Shown here piece by piece: positions 28,703-40,200 of a DNA stretch of 64,000 nucleotides (position 1 is its first letter; each line of letters opens with the position of its first letter). The notes beneath the pieces are model-generated. The model saw only the letters and a list, made by a program, of their open reading frames with translations, was not told where the DNA came from and ran no database searches. The translations under genes were made by a program, and so were the position numbers. The DNA is from Ypsolopha sequella (Eukaryota > Arthropoda > Insecta > Lepidoptera > Ypsolophidae): the NCBI GenBank assembly GCA_934047225.1, contig CAKOHE010000088.1, positions 1 to 64,000 of the forward strand, read 5' to 3'.

Positions 28703-29060
28703 TTTTATTTTTATAACTGTATATATATATATTTTTTTATGTTTATATATATATATTTTTTTTTGTTATCTTATTTTTTTACATATTTTTATTTGTTAAC
28801 TTTACACATATATTCATATTCATATGACGCTACTTATATTAACATGGACTGAGGAGCCTCCCCGAGACTATTTTTCTTATCTACATAACAGTTTTCTAAT
28901 TTTAACATTAAATCAATTAAATAATACAAAATAATTTAATAATATCAATTCAATTTAGACATAAAAATATATAAATTCAATTAATTCAATTCGTATTACA
29001 ATTTCAAATAACAATAATTAAAACAATTTTTATTAATACTAATACATAAAATCTTAAATC
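28703..29060 (-). other. AT-rich spacer between ORF2 and ORF3 of element F
   Basis: 358 bp with TA repeats and T tracts (on +), similar in texture to the 3' UTRs of D, E and G, plus a GGACTGAGGAGCCTCCCC block near 28844. It may be a remnant of the ancestral 3' UTR that once followed ORF2. No promoter or IRES can be named from the sequence. Confidence 0.5.
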
Positions 29061-32000
29061 CTATTTATTTCTTTTGGACGCACATCTTACTACCGCATCT
29101 AAAAATTTTAGGAGAGCATCCCTCTGCTCTCCATCTGCTATTATCTCCGGCAGCTTTTCTTTCTTAAATGTAGTGTCAATTACCATCTCCAGGTTAGCCC
29201 TCCACAAACCGAACCTCGGACAATCGAAAATTATGTGCCATATCGTTTCCTCCACCTCAGGATCACATACGCAAGCAGGACTGTCCTTCAGTTTGAATCT
29301 GTGCAGGTACGACGCAAAACCTCCATGCCCTGTGAGGGCTTGTACGATCGGGGGAGTTAACTTGACCTTCCTTATGATGCTATGTGCTAGAGCCACATCT
29401 GGTAGGAAGGCCTTTGTAACTCCCCCCGTACTTGTGGAGTCGTAACTGCACTGCCACTTCAGGACAGTCCCCTCCCGTATGGTCCTTTTGATATAGGAGG
29501 TGGGGATGGCATCATAATCGGCCGAGGACTTTTTGCGGAGGGCAGCGTCTTTAGCCAGCTCGTCCGCGCGTTCGTTTCCAGGCGTACCGACGTGTGCCCT
29601 CAGCCAGAACAGTCTCACGTCACGGCCCTCCTGCCGGATGTCATGCACGCATCGCTCAATGCTGTGTGCCAGGGGGTGTAATACCTCCTGGCTTCGGAGC
29701 AGGTCCAACGATGATCTGGAGTCGCTCAGAATGTTTACGAGCGGCTCCTTTCCGTTCCTGACCTGCTCCACAGCCCTGAGCAACGCGTACATTTCCGACT
29801 GAAAGACCGTGCAGTAAGACTCGAGGCGGAACTTCGAGTACTTGGTCTCCCTACCGTCCTTCCACCACGTGAGTGCCGCTCCGACCTTGCCCTGTATTTT
29901 ACTACCATCGGTGTAAATACAGGGCCCGGTGATATTATGAGCGGCAACTGTGGAAGGTGTGAGATCGTCCAGGCACTCGAAGTCCAAAACCTCTCGTTCC
30001 GCTGGATGCGACTTTATGTCGTATGGCACACGTCGTTCCGCCCTTCTATCGTTAGGTATCTGCGCTACGTTTTCTCCTCGCTTTGCCCTGTACAGACTAG
30101 CAGCCTCCTGGATCCTAAGATCGAGGGGGAGTGCATCTGCCAGCACTAGGGCCGATGATAGAGACACCGTGCGGTACGCCTTGCACATTTTCTGTGCGAA
30201 TCCCCGCTGCAGAGACTCCAGCTGGTTAATAACCATCAGCTTTTCCGCAGCGGGGGCCCATGCGCTTGCCGCGTACAGCACAATCGGCTCTATCACCGAC
30301 ACGTATATCGTCCTGATGATCTCCTGGCTCAAACCCCAACTCACCCTTGCCGCGCACGCCAGCTGCTTGTAGATGTCAGTGACTTTTCTACAAACAGCCG
30401 ATACGTGCGCATTAAAAGTGAGTTTGTTATCTATGATAACACCTAGCAGGCGGATTTCCTGCACGAGCGGCAAAAACACTCCAGCCATGCTTATGACTGG
30501 GGGCTCAAATTTTAGCTTGCGCGTAAGAACCATCGCAAAAGTTTTTTGCGCCGCGAAGTTAAGCTTATTTTTGAGCCCCCAGTCCCGCACTTTCTGGAGG
30601 GCCGAGTTGGCTCTCGCCTGCAGGGGGGCCGTGGTGAACTCGGAGAACACCAGGACAACATCGTCTGCGTAGGCCTGACAGTACACCCCTTCCTGCTCAA
30701 GGAGTGTGAGCAGGGGGTTGAGAATCAGGTTCCAGAATAGGGGGCCCGCAATCGATCCCTGGACACAACCCTTGCTGGTTCCTTTTTCCCAACTTTCCCT
30801 CGCATAGTTGACCCTGACCTGACGGTCCTCCAGGTACGAGGATACCAGTCCGTAAATATTTGCAGGGCATTTGTGTGCGAGGAGTTGGACTTTCAGAGCC
30901 GGCCACCAAGCATTGTCAAAGGCCCCCTCTATGTCCAGCGAGACCATAAGTACGATCTTCTTGTTTTTTATTTCAGATCGTACGTGTCCCACCAGATCAT
31001 AGAGGGAGTCCTCAGTGCTTTTTTGTGGCACGAAACCGTATTGACTGCTGCTGAGTGAAGGTAGTATATGCCATCTTATTCGGGTTACCAGGAGTTTTTC
31101 CACAATTTTGCCCATAACAGGTAGAAGTCCAATCGGCCGATGTGCCCTCGGGTCCGAGTAGTCCTCCTTCGCGGGCTTTCTGAGTATGCATACGTAAGCT
31201 AACTTCCATCTAACCGGAAAATGGCCCAAAGCCAGGCATTTATTTGCGATGGCCAGGAACACTTCCCGGTCGCAACGGATTGCCCGCTCACATATGTCCG
31301 CGGTCCACCCATCCGGGCCTGGAGCCTTCTTAGGGTTGAGGGTTCTCAACACCGCTTCAAGCTCCGCTCCGGTAAAAGGTGGATCATCGGTACTCAGTTG
31401 GTCCTGAAGTTCGAGGACTGAACTCTCCGATATCGCACGTATCTGGCGCTGGTCTGCGGACTCGGCGTCCACAGGGTCATCCGGGAAGAACGTGAGAGCC
31501 AGTCTCTCTGCCGACTCTTTCGGACTTAACGTTCCGTTTTGGTCGCACAGAAGTTGGTCCTCTCTTCTTTTTACAGTTCTTCGGATTACCCTGTAGACTC
31601 CGTCCCACATACTCTCTCTATCCTGTTTTGTGCAAAACTGCTTCCAGCTGGCGTTTTGCGCTTCTTGCGCCGCCTCTTTGTAACGCTGTTTAGCCTCCAG
31701 GTATGTGTCAACGACGAGTTGCCTTCTTCGATCCGCTGCACACCGGATGCGCCGCTTCTTGGTTAAAGCGTCTCTTTTGAGACGCTCCAGAGCGGGATTC
31801 CACCACGGCAGTGGATGTCTTCCCTTTCGGACTCCCACCTTGGGTATGGTCTCTTCACAGGCGTGAGAGATTTCCTTTAGGTAGGAGTCAAGAACTGATT
31901 CCAGCTCCTCAGGAGTACTTATCTGTTCCACCCTCGAGGCAGTCAGGTTACCCTCATCCAATCTGGAGCGGACGGAGCGGCCGAACGCTGACCAATCGGC

Positions 32001-32792
32001 CTTGCTCGTGTTGTACACACGTGTCGTCTGGGGTCCCAAAATTTCGAGTTCTTTCCCCAGGCGCACGTGGTAGGTGATAGCGTTGTGGTCCGATGTGATC
32101 AGCTCCCGGTCGACTCTCCATCCGTCCATCTTGTCTAAGAGTTGGAGGCTGCATGCCCTAACATCGACTCTGCTTGTACACATACGGCCTCCCCTGTACA
32201 CCTCGAAAGTGGGTACAGTACCTGTATTCACGATCTGGAAATCGAGTTCATTAAGGAAAGAGCTGTAGGCTGCTCCCCGGTGGTCTTCGGAAGTACTTCC
32301 CCACCAGGGGCTCCACGCGTTGACGTCACCGGCCAAGATGACATTCCTGGTCTGCAGCTTGGAGCAGACAAAACGTATCCTGTCAAGGTAAGGCTCTAAG
32401 TCTTCGTCTCCTTCTAGGTATATGGACAGCACGGCCAACCTGAGGTCCCCTGCCTTCAACAAAACCGCTGCGATGTTCTCGGTGACCAGCTGGGGGTCAT
32501 GTATGACCTCCAGTTCCCCACCGAAGACAACAACAGCGGCCTTAATCGGCTTTTGGCGAACTGTCGTGAGCTGGATCACTCTTGTGTCCGGGTATTGTTT
32601 TAGTACGCCCTGGGAACCTACATATGGTTCTTGAACCAGGGCGATAGATACCCGGTTTGAGTGAGCCTTGCTCATTAACTCTGCAGTCGCCAATTTAGAG
32701 CGCTGCAAGTTGGCCTGGATTACTCGTAATTTGCCATCCTTCGTCTTACCTAAGAAGGAGACGCCTCTACCGTTCCCAATGGTGCCCTCAGC
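29061..32792 (-). CDS. TRAS-like ORF2 of element F: endonuclease - RT - RNase H (about 1243 aa), intact
   Basis: EN: VIQANLQR, LVQEPYVGS, GDVNAWSPWWGS, TSRVDVRA, SDHNAITY. RT: APGPDGWTADI, QYGFVPQKSTEDS, active site YADDVVLVF near position 30670, LLGVIIDNKL. RNase H: YTDGSKIQGK near 29910, FQSEMYALL, LSDSRSSLDLL, GNERADELAK. The C-terminal finger is CVCDPE...H...CPRFGLW. The frame is +1 relative to ORF1, opens after a TAG nine codons before the ORF1 stop and has no AUG. The first residues after the overlap are GCT GAG GGC, as in E. All catalytic residues I can check are present. Confidence 0.92.
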   Translation of the reverse strand, partial: AEGTIGNGRGVSFLGKTKDGKLRVIQANLQRSKLATAELMSKAHSNRVSIALVQEPYVGSQGVLKQYPDTRVIQLTTVRQKPIKAAVVVFGGELEVIHDPQLVTENIAAVLLKAGDLRLAVLSIYLEGDEDLEPYLDRIRFVCSKLQTRNVILAGDVNAWSPWWGSTSEDHRGAAYSSFLNELDFQIVNTGTVPTFEVYRGGRMCTSRVDVRACSLQLLDKMDGWRVDRELITSDHNAITYHVRLGKELEILGPQTTRVYNTSKADWSAFGRSVRSRLDEGNLTASRVEQISTPEELESVLDSYLKEISHACEETIPKVGVRKGRHPLPWWNPALERLKRDALTKKRRIRCAADRRRQLVVDTYLEAKQRYKEAAQEAQNASWKQFCTKQDRESMWDGVYRVIRRTVKRREDQLLCDQNGTLSPKESAERLALTFFPDDPVDAESADQRQIRAISESSVLELQDQLSTDDPPFTGAELEAVLRTLNPKKAPGPDGWTADICERAIRCDREVFLAIANKCLALGHFPVRWKLAYVCILRKPAKEDYSDPRAHRPIGLLPVMGKIVEKLLVTRIRWHILPSLSSSQYGFVPQKSTEDSLYDLVGHVRSEIKNKKIVLMVSLDIEGAFDNAWWPALKVQLLAHKCPANIYGLVSSYLEDRQVRVNYARESWEKGTSKGCVQGSIAGPLFWNLILNPLLTLLEQEGVYCQAYADDVVLVFSEFTTAPLQARANSALQKVRDWGLKNKLNFAAQKTFAMVLTRKLKFEPPVISMAGVFLPLVQEIRLLGVIIDNKLTFNAHVSAVCRKVTDIYKQLACAARVSWGLSQEIIRTIYVSVIEPIVLYAASAWAPAAEKLMVINQLESLQRGFAQKMCKAYRTVSLSSALVLADALPLDLRIQEAASLYRAKRGENVAQIPNDRRAERRVPYDIKSHPAEREVLDFECLDDLTPSTVAAHNITGPCIYTDGSKIQGKVGAALTWWKDGRETKYSKFRLESYCTVFQSEMYALLRAVEQVRNGKEPLVNILSDSRSSLDLLRSQEVLHPLAHSIERCVHDIRQEGRDVRLFWLRAHVGTPGNERADELAKDAALRKKSSADYDAIPTSYIKRTIREGTVLKWQCSYDSTSTGGVTKAFLPDVALAHSIIRKVKLTPPIVQALTGHGGFASYLHRFKLKDSPACVCDPEVEETIWHIIFDCPRFGLWRANLEMVIDTTFKKEKLPEIIADGEQRDALLKFLDAVVRCASKRNK

Positions 32793-34854
32793 AGTACGCG
32801 ACGCGTGACCTCGCTATAGAGTCCCACTTTTGCCTGATCGGACAGTCACCATTGAAGGCATTGTGTTCTCGATCGGCCTCGGGGAACTTAGCCCGCTGGC
32901 AGTTTATGCAGACGGCCTTAGAGGCCTTTGCGGGGCAGTCTGCGTAGGTGTGCGCACCACCGCAGTGACTGCACGAGATGTCTTGCTGTTTGCACACTCT
33001 CTTGGTGTGTCCATATTCAAGACATCCCGTGCACTGCACTAGCGGTGAGTGGTCTTCGACTGAACGTCGTTGCAGACCTATGTAGACCTGTCCCGCCTCC
33101 ACTAACCGCTGGTAGAGAGCAGGGGTAAGTTCCACGATTAAGTGGCACTCGTGAGGATTTCGCGCCTTTCTACGATAAGCGACTCTGAGGGTCTCCGTCT
33201 TTCCGTCGATCCCCTTCAGTATGTGCTTGTTCTGATTTAACAGGGCTTCAGCAACATACTGGTCTGTGTGTTGGGAGATCACGTTGCGGATTATGACCAT
33301 CGGGAGTTTTGACTTGGCCTCTCTGGCAGTCAGTCCCTGTCCGCTCCCACCTTCGAGTTTTGAGGAAATCTTCCTGAAATCCTCTCTCTCGCTGCAGCTC
33401 AACACTACCTTCCCATTTGCCGCCTTTCTGCAGCGGTCCACCCTAATTCCCGTCGTTTTTGCGTCCAGCACACGTCCCAACGTCTCGACGACCTGATCGC
33501 CCGTCATACCCTGATCTGTCGCCGAGATGATGAGCGTGTGTGCCGGACCGAAACGACTGGGCATTTTTAGAGCCTGTGCATATGTTTGTTTGGCTCCGGT
33601 GCTGAAAAGATCTTTTTTCAGGTCGGCTATGGCGTTCTGGATGCCTGTGAGGGCTAACTCTTGGTTGAGGCCAGGTAGCGCCACTTCCCTTTTTTCACTA
33701 GCCTCACCTATTGCCCTCACCTCTGAGCCAACCTTCTCGATCCCCTTCATCACCGGTGCCATTATACCCCGCAGGTTCTCCTCATCAACTGACGGCACCT
33801 GTCCGGCCCGGCATGGAGGCCTCTTCTCCATTTTCTCTAAGAGAGTTTTGACCACTGCCAGGTCGTTACAGATGCCGTCGATGCGTGGGTCTGGGTCCAT
33901 GCACAGGCTCTGTTTAAGGGGGGATCCGCCTACAGCTAGCGCCTCATGGGCCCCCGTCGCCATTTCCACCAGCTGACGCCTCAGCGAATCCAGTTGGTTC
34001 GACACCGAAGCAACCTTGGTCGTAAGGACCCCCAGCTCTGTCGTAATGGCCGGTTCTGGGTCATAAGCCTGCTTCGGTGCCGAGCCCGCCCGGCTTCGGC
34101 TCGCCGAATCCGTCAGCTGTTGGACGTCTTCCCCTATCCGACTGATTGCCTTGATAGGGCCGTCCATCTCATATCCGAGCCACGCTCTTATGGCTTGTGC
34201 CTCTGTTAGCGTGGCAGAGATATCAGCCCTAGCTTTGGTCAATTCGTCAGCGTGCGAGGCGTGGAGCTGTGCTAGTTGTTTGTTGTGGGCACGCTCCACA
34301 TACACTAACTCCCGCGCACGCTGAGTCCTTTCCCGCTCCAGATTGTTAATATGTCTGGAGCGGGAGTCGGAAAGGGAAAGCACCGTCTCATATAGGTGCT
34401 CAAGGCATTCGCGGGCTACGGTCTTGCACTCCCTTTTCATATTTCCCGCTTGCTCCAGGGCCTCCTTTCCCCTCTGGAGTAGTTCATTTGCTTGTATAGA
34501 AGCTTGATCTTTCACTACTCCAGGTGTCTTCCTGCCTAAAGGTGGTAGGAAACTAGGGCGGCCCTGGTTATTGGCAGCGGGACGGGAGTCGCCCGACACC
34601 CCTGACCACACCTCGTCATCCTCCTTGGCAAAAACGGCCTCAATATCGGAGGTGTCGGAGGGGACCGGGGAGTTCATGGGGGGGGGAGTTGCTTCCCCTG
34701 CACTCGCATTTGCCTTGAGCACCCCCACCAAGAGAGGGGTCTTTGGTGGCTTTTGTTTGCCGACGGGGGCACTCGCAGTTAACAGTTTGGCTCTGTTGCT
34801 GGCCACTGACGTCCTGGAGACAACGCTGCCGGCTTTATTCAATTTGGTCGACAT
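32788..34854 (-). CDS. TRAS-like ORF1 of element F: gag-like protein (688 aa)
   Basis: ATG at 34854. Parts in order: a Ser/Pro/Ala-rich N-terminus (residues 1-110), a coiled coil at about 120-230 (LSDSRSRHINNLERERTQR, VERAHNKQLAQL), a second helical segment near 270-300, a conserved middle domain at about 430-590 (HTLIISATDQGMTGDQVV, GIRVDRCRKAANGKVVLSC), and three zinc knuckles at about 606-675 (CTGCLEYGHTKRVC, CSHCGGAHTYADC, CINC...H...C). The family terminal KWDSIARSRVAYC is followed by TGA. As an RNA-binding ORF1 protein it should form the RNP with element RNA. It is intact, unlike the copy in E. Confidence 0.92.
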   Translation of the reverse strand: MSTKLNKAGSVVSRTSVASNRAKLLTASAPVGKQKPPKTPLLVGVLKANASAGEATPPPMNSPVPSDTSDIEAVFAKEDDEVWSGVSGDSRPAANNQGRPSFLPPLGRKTPGVVKDQASIQANELLQRGKEALEQAGNMKRECKTVARECLEHLYETVLSLSDSRSRHINNLERERTQRARELVYVERAHNKQLAQLHASHADELTKARADISATLTEAQAIRAWLGYEMDGPIKAISRIGEDVQQLTDSASRSRAGSAPKQAYDPEPAITTELGVLTTKVASVSNQLDSLRRQLVEMATGAHEALAVGGSPLKQSLCMDPDPRIDGICNDLAVVKTLLEKMEKRPPCRAGQVPSVDEENLRGIMAPVMKGIEKVGSEVRAIGEASEKREVALPGLNQELALTGIQNAIADLKKDLFSTGAKQTYAQALKMPSRFGPAHTLIISATDQGMTGDQVVETLGRVLDAKTTGIRVDRCRKAANGKVVLSCSEREDFRKISSKLEGGSGQGLTAREAKSKLPMVIIRNVISQHTDQYVAEALLNQNKHILKGIDGKTETLRVAYRRKARNPHECHLIVELTPALYQRLVEAGQVYIGLQRRSVEDHSPLVQCTGCLEYGHTKRVCKQQDISCSHCGGAHTYADCPAKASKAVCINCQRAKFPEADREHNAFNGDCPIRQKWDSIARSRVAYC

Positions 34855-36658
34855 GATGTGCGCCCTATTAATTAGAGTTTAAATAATTTAGAATAAAATT
34901 AAATTAATTTTGTAAAAGTAATAAATGTGGCAATAACCGTAAAAAATAAATCATACACTATTTACAATTCAATTATAATATGCAGTATTTTTATATTAAA
35001 GATAAAACAGAGTTACGAGTATAAACAGATTAGTAATCAAAATATTCGTGGCAATTGCCGTGAAAATGCGATGAATGTATGTACAATTTTATAAGAATTC
35101 TCAATCCAAATGTAAACGTTAAAATAATGGCAATAGCCGTAAGGGTGTAAAGTTGTAAAGTATTAGTTTGCTAATATAAAATTGATAGTGGATAAAATGT
35201 AAAAATTTGATAATTTGAGTTAATTTATAAAATAAAGCAATGTCAATTTAAATAATTAAAGTAATAAAACAATTAAATGATCACAATTAATATGGCAAAA
35301 GCCATTAAAATATAAAAGAATTCAAAAGTTACATCTAGATTGAGCGCTTAAATGATTAGTTGTATATTTGTTATAAAATTGCAAGTCCTGGTTCAGTATA
35401 AAATAAAAACAACCAAAAGGGCTGTAGTCTTTAGATTGATTAATAAAAATAAAATGAAAAGATTAAAGTAAAGTAGGATAAAAATCAGATCTCATAATTT
35501 CAAATGTCAAAAATTAAAATTGTAAAGTTAATCAATTACATAGTATAATATTGTATAAGTATAAACAGTACATTGGTTAGCTGAGGAGCAATTGTCTTAG
35601 AAATTAAGTGTTCACATCTAAAAGTCTTATAATATAGCAACTTATTGCAGGCGAAATGAAAAGTCCAAAAATAACAAACAAAAATAAAGAGAAAAATGTT
35701 CCCACAGGAATTTCAAGACGAAAATTTTTTTTGTTTCAATTCTTGCGCTTCTCTCCGGCTTCCGGGATTTAAAAACTGAAGTTAAATTTTGTTCCTCCTA
35801 ATTTTTCAGGATTTTAAAAATAAAATTTGGGGGGGGGGGGACCTGGGGGGGTGCCCAAAAGATGTCTTGTCCCAATAATGCACTTAGGTCTTTGTTCTCG
35901 AAGAGAACAATGATCCGCTCCAAATTTCTCTACGACGCCCCGTTCCAGAGATATAATGAAAACCAAGTTATTTGCCGATGGCGAACGTTTTCTTTTCTTA
36001 ATTAAAAATTTATATCTCTTGAACGCAACACCGGAAAAATAACATCGATGGCTCGCTGTAATCAGGGCAAGATAGCAAAGGTCCAAAAGGTTGAAAATAG
36101 GTATGTCACCGATCGCTTTCTCGGGATATCTTAACGGGAACAGGAGATACAATTTACCAACAACGATAAAAAGACTATTTTTGGGTGAAAACCTTCAAAA
36201 TAAAATAGTCACTGTTTAGAAATAGATAAAACACTGTATTCTCCTTCTTTTGATACCATAAGTTCTTTTCTACCCCTTCTAGTTGACGAATTGGTCACCA
36301 CGTGGTTTTTGTTTTTTTGAAGCCAAAATTCCTGGACGCGGGGCTATGTCAACAAAATTGATGTCAAATGATAGGGGGTACCAAGACAAGGCTTTATAGG
36401 CCAAGAAATTGGTGGGGCATCGATCTTCTTCAAAAGTTATAGAACAATATATGATTTTTACTCCCTTTTTTTAGTCCGGTTTGGTCCGTGTGAAGTCCTT
36501 TTTCCAAAATTTATTGTGCACTACACAGACACGATAAAAGCACTGCTCACTGACACTTTCTTTTTGAATTTGGGTCACTTTTTGTATTTTTTAGCAATTT
36601 TCGCGCGCGGAGCAGAGAAAAAACGATGCGCTCTGGGCGAGAGTTGGCGCGCGACTGG
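34855..36658 (-). promoter_or_regulatory. 5' UTR / probable internal promoter region of element F
   Basis: 1.8 kb without genes. The ORF1-proximal part is A-rich with GGCAAWWGCC-type motifs near 34929, 35050, 35129 and 35294. A G9 run lies near 35828. The distal part has the blocks shared with D and E: GCCGATGGCGAAC near 35975, GTATGTCACCGAT near 36102, CAACGATAA near 36161, CACGTGG at 36299-36305 (353 bp from the end) and the GCGCGCGGAGC...CGCTCTGGG terminal block near 36602-36640. Confidence 0.7.
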
Positions 36659-36686
36659 GTTAGGTTAGGTTAGGTTAGGTTAGGTT

Positions 36687-36689
<3 letters not shown>
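36659..36689 (+). repeat. (TTAGG)n, about 6 units
   Basis: 31 bp of perfect repeats lie between F's 5' end and G's poly(T), which is 43 T long (36690-36732). Confidence 0.95.
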
Positions 36690-36732
<43 letters not shown>

Positions 36733-36736
<4 letters not shown>

Positions 36737-37230
36737 AAAACGCAAGTGCTATGGACATTGATCGCCATACCTTTTTTAGTCGTGTTTAATTTGTTTAATT
36801 TGTTCTTTACTTCTCCTTTTCGCTCCTTACATAAAATATATTAGTTTTTAGGTGATATAAAATTTTTTTGTGAATTAAGTTGTTACAATTGAGATTAAAT
36901 TGACCCTTACTTATAACTAGTTACAAATATAAATAAATCTATGATATATATATATTTTTTTTTTTATTTTTTTTTTTTTTGTTTTTTTTTTATATATATA
37001 TATATTTTTTTTTTTTTGTTCATTTTATTTTATTTTATTTTTTTTTTTTTTTATGAATATTAAATATTATACTACTACACGATACATATTTTATTTTTAA
37101 AATAAGTTGTTACTACATTTATACAAAATTTTAATTAATATGGATATGAAAATTTTACAATTATGAAATTACAAATACTACAAACAAACACCTTTATTGT
37201 GAGGAGGTGGGACGCACAACTTTACCCGGC
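36733..37230 (-). other. 3' UTR of helicase-fusion element G
   Basis: AT-rich, shared almost word for word with fragment H and copy L except for a variable T/TA tract at about 36943-37052. The poly(A)-proximal CGCAAGTGCTATGG...CCAT block can form a hairpin (ATGG 36751-36754 with CCAT 36765-36768). Confidence 0.65.
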
Positions 37231-40200
37231 TCAGACGACTGGGGTGCCGCCCGTGCCGCCACTCAGCATGGCGTCAGCCACTGACGTGTCTCGGTTCCTC
37301 CAGGCCATTTTTAAATTATACTCTTTGATCGTGCCGGTCTCAGCTGCCAGGGCGTTCATTATTAGCCGAACTATGGCATCGTTCTTTCGGCGAGCTGTGT
37401 AGTACACACAGCTGCCGGTATGCCTTGACACCGCCACGACCGCGTGATGGATGCTGCTGTGCAACTGCTGGGTGACTTTCGCAGTTCTTATGATCACCAC
37501 TCTCTCCCACGTAAGTCCTTGAGCCTCGTGGATTGTGTGGATACGCGACCCTTGTTGCTTACCATAACCCAGACCTTCTAGGAAGGCTTTTTCGGCCTGG
37601 GTGTGTACAAGGTAGAGCGTGTTATGCTCGTTTCTTGGAGGTCGCGTCTCTTCGTAGGATTCCAGAGTCAAGGACCGTGTTTGAGCCTTGGACGAGTATA
37701 TGCCACTGTAGATCTCCCTTAGGGCATATGCTACGTCCATGGGGTTTCGGTGTGTGCACAGCAGTTGTTTTGTTATGCTACCAAAAAGACTGGGACTAAG
37801 GTACCTCATCGGGAAGAGGTTTTCTCTGTCAATGAAAGGGACCTGGTTTTGGTCACCCAGGAGCAAGATTTTGCTGGCGCCGACTATCCTGGTTGCTAAC
37901 ACGATGGCTCCAAAATGGCTCATGAGAGCCTCATCGACTATAAGCCGACGGAAGCTCTCGCCCTCGCGAATGCCTTTTACTAGCAATGAGGCCATCGTGC
38001 GCACCCTGAATTTTGCAGTTCTGCCAAGCTTGTCCTCCAAATTTTGACGGAGGTCTCTCGCTCCTTCTAGGGTGGACGTTGTTACCAGGTCCGTTTCATT
38101 GTCAAAGTTGTTGACTACCCAGGTTGTTTTTCCACTACCTGGGACCCCGTTTACCCATTCCATTTCTGGTGTCAGCATTTGTACAGCGGCTTCGGTGGGT
38201 TCAGAATCCCCTAGCAGTTTGTTTGCTGTTGTTAAGATTCTGTCCTCCAGCATTATCCGTGTACATTTGGCGACAACCACAATGGGGTCATCCACTGGGG
38301 TGGTGAAAACTGGTTTCCCCATCCGGTTTGACTCATTTTCATCCAGTTCCACAAAACCACTGGTGCCATTGAACGCGGCCATGTACTCCCCCGCCATTGT
38401 TCCCCCCAATACTTGGAAGGTAGCGTTGTTGTACACCGCCGCGTCGCACTCCTCGAGTTTGGAATGTAACAATTGCTCGTTCCCCCGACGATAGGCTCGG
38501 AGGATCGTTCGGCATGTTTCTTGTTTAGAAACAACTGTGCCTTTGAGCATCGCTACGTACTCCAGGAGTGCATTGGACAAGTGGTCCGATGGAGTGGTGG
38601 GTGTAACGAGTTCCGGTCGGGCAACCAGGCCCCTGTAGGATTTTGATGGGTTTGTTTGGGTTATTCCTGAGACTGTCCCTGATGAGGTTGTGGGTCTGGG
38701 GGGTGTGAGTGTGTCCGAGTGTTTCTTTATTCGTGATGCAATGTTCGTGAAGCAACCGACTGCTGCTCTGGTCATGGTTGACAACACTCCTTCCGACTCC
38801 TTTTGGCGAGGGGGCGGCTGTCTCTCACCTGCGATTTTTTCTTGCAGCCTTTCTGAACCGCTAAGTTCTGGACTTGCTATTGGGTAGCCCCAGCTGTCGG
38901 TGGGGGTGGAAGATTCATCGAGACGGTACGGTCTTAGATAACTGAGGTTTTGGCCTCTGTCCTCGTAAACCACCATCTCGTGTTTACTCGAGGCTCTGAG
39001 GATCCCCGAGTAATCTTCCACTTCGGCTTTTAAGTAGGCCACTACCATAGCGTCCACGCTGATTTTCTTAGCAGGTCCGTCAATGGCTGCTAGGCTGGAA
39101 AGCATCGAACTCGCCTGGGCGAATTCTGAAACGTCGTCGCCGGCCACGAATAGCGCGATGATTTTATTCTTGGTTCGCACTATTCGGCAGCGATGACCTG
39201 CCACGGTGGCGTCCCCGAGCGCCTCGAATGCTTTCCGCCTCATGGTTGCCTTGAAATTGCTCCCCTTTAGGAGGAGAGCAAGGCCAGGTGAGATGGTGAC
39301 AAATTTATTTCCCCTTATTCTGCAAAAGCAGATACCGAGTCTCTCGTGGCTGTCATCCATGAACGTTGCTACTCCTTTGAGTCTTATGCCCGGAGTACCT
39401 GCCTCACTGAACTTCAGAAGCTGATACTCCGCTGGCATTGAGCAGCTTGTTGTCGGTTGCTGTGTCTGTGTTGGTGTTAGTGTTGGTGTGCTGGTGTTTG
39501 TTTGTGGGTGAGGTATGTCGGTGATGTCTGTGGACGAGTTCCTCTTAGCCGCTGTCCGTATAACGGATTCTACGAATGCAAGGAAGAGCGTTCTGTTGTC
39601 TTTGTCTGCGAGGATGTTCCGCAGTTCGGCTTTTTCCAGCTTCATGTTTAGCCGGTACTCTAACTCCATTCGGGCAACCGCGAAACGAGGGCAGTCTAGT
39701 AAAAGATGCCATACTGACTCACTAGTGTCGGGGTCGCACTCACAACCGGGGCTGCTTTTTAGCTTGAACCGATGCAAGTACTCCGCCATACCCCCGTGTC
39801 CTGTCAAGGCTTGCACTTGACGGTGCGTCATTTTGGTTTCTCGGACTATGCGGAATGCATCATTTACGTCCGGGAAGAATACTTTCGTAACGGCACCAGT
39901 GCTGGAGGAGCTGTACCTGTCTTGCCATCTGCGTACAGTCTCCTCTCTGACCTTTCTTTTGACGTGTGACACGGGAACTTCACTGTAGTCTGGGGCATCA
40001 CTTGACTGCAAAGCCGCTTGTTTGGCCAGTTCATCTGCTCTTTCGTTTCCGGCTGTGCCCACATGCGCCCTGAGCCAGAAGAGCCGCACCTGCCGACCCT
40101 GTGCTCTGATTTCCGCTACGCACTCTTTGATGTTCCTGGTAAGGGGATGTGTTGTTTTGGGGTTTCTCAGCAGTTCTAGTGACGATCTCGAGTCACTCAA

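Larger units (their letters stand above)
25843..36658 (-). mobile_element. TRAS-like telomeric retrotransposon with a third, helicase-encoding ORF, copy F (coding-complete)
   Basis: 10.8 kb from ACTGGG|TTAGG (36658) to poly(T) at 25843-25862. Order on -: 1.8-kb 5' UTR, ORF1 (34854-32788), ORF2 (32792-29061, EN-RT-RNase H), 358-bp AT-rich spacer, ORF3 (28702-26495, viral-type SF1 helicase), 3' UTR, poly(A). All three ORFs are free of stops. The 5' UTR blocks and the 5' junction match D and E, which do not have ORF3. Confidence 0.93.

Noticed and set aside
34855..36658. Host AT-rich sequence between elements
   Set aside because: It shares ordered blocks and the terminal sequence with the 5' ends of D and E, so it is element 5' UTR.
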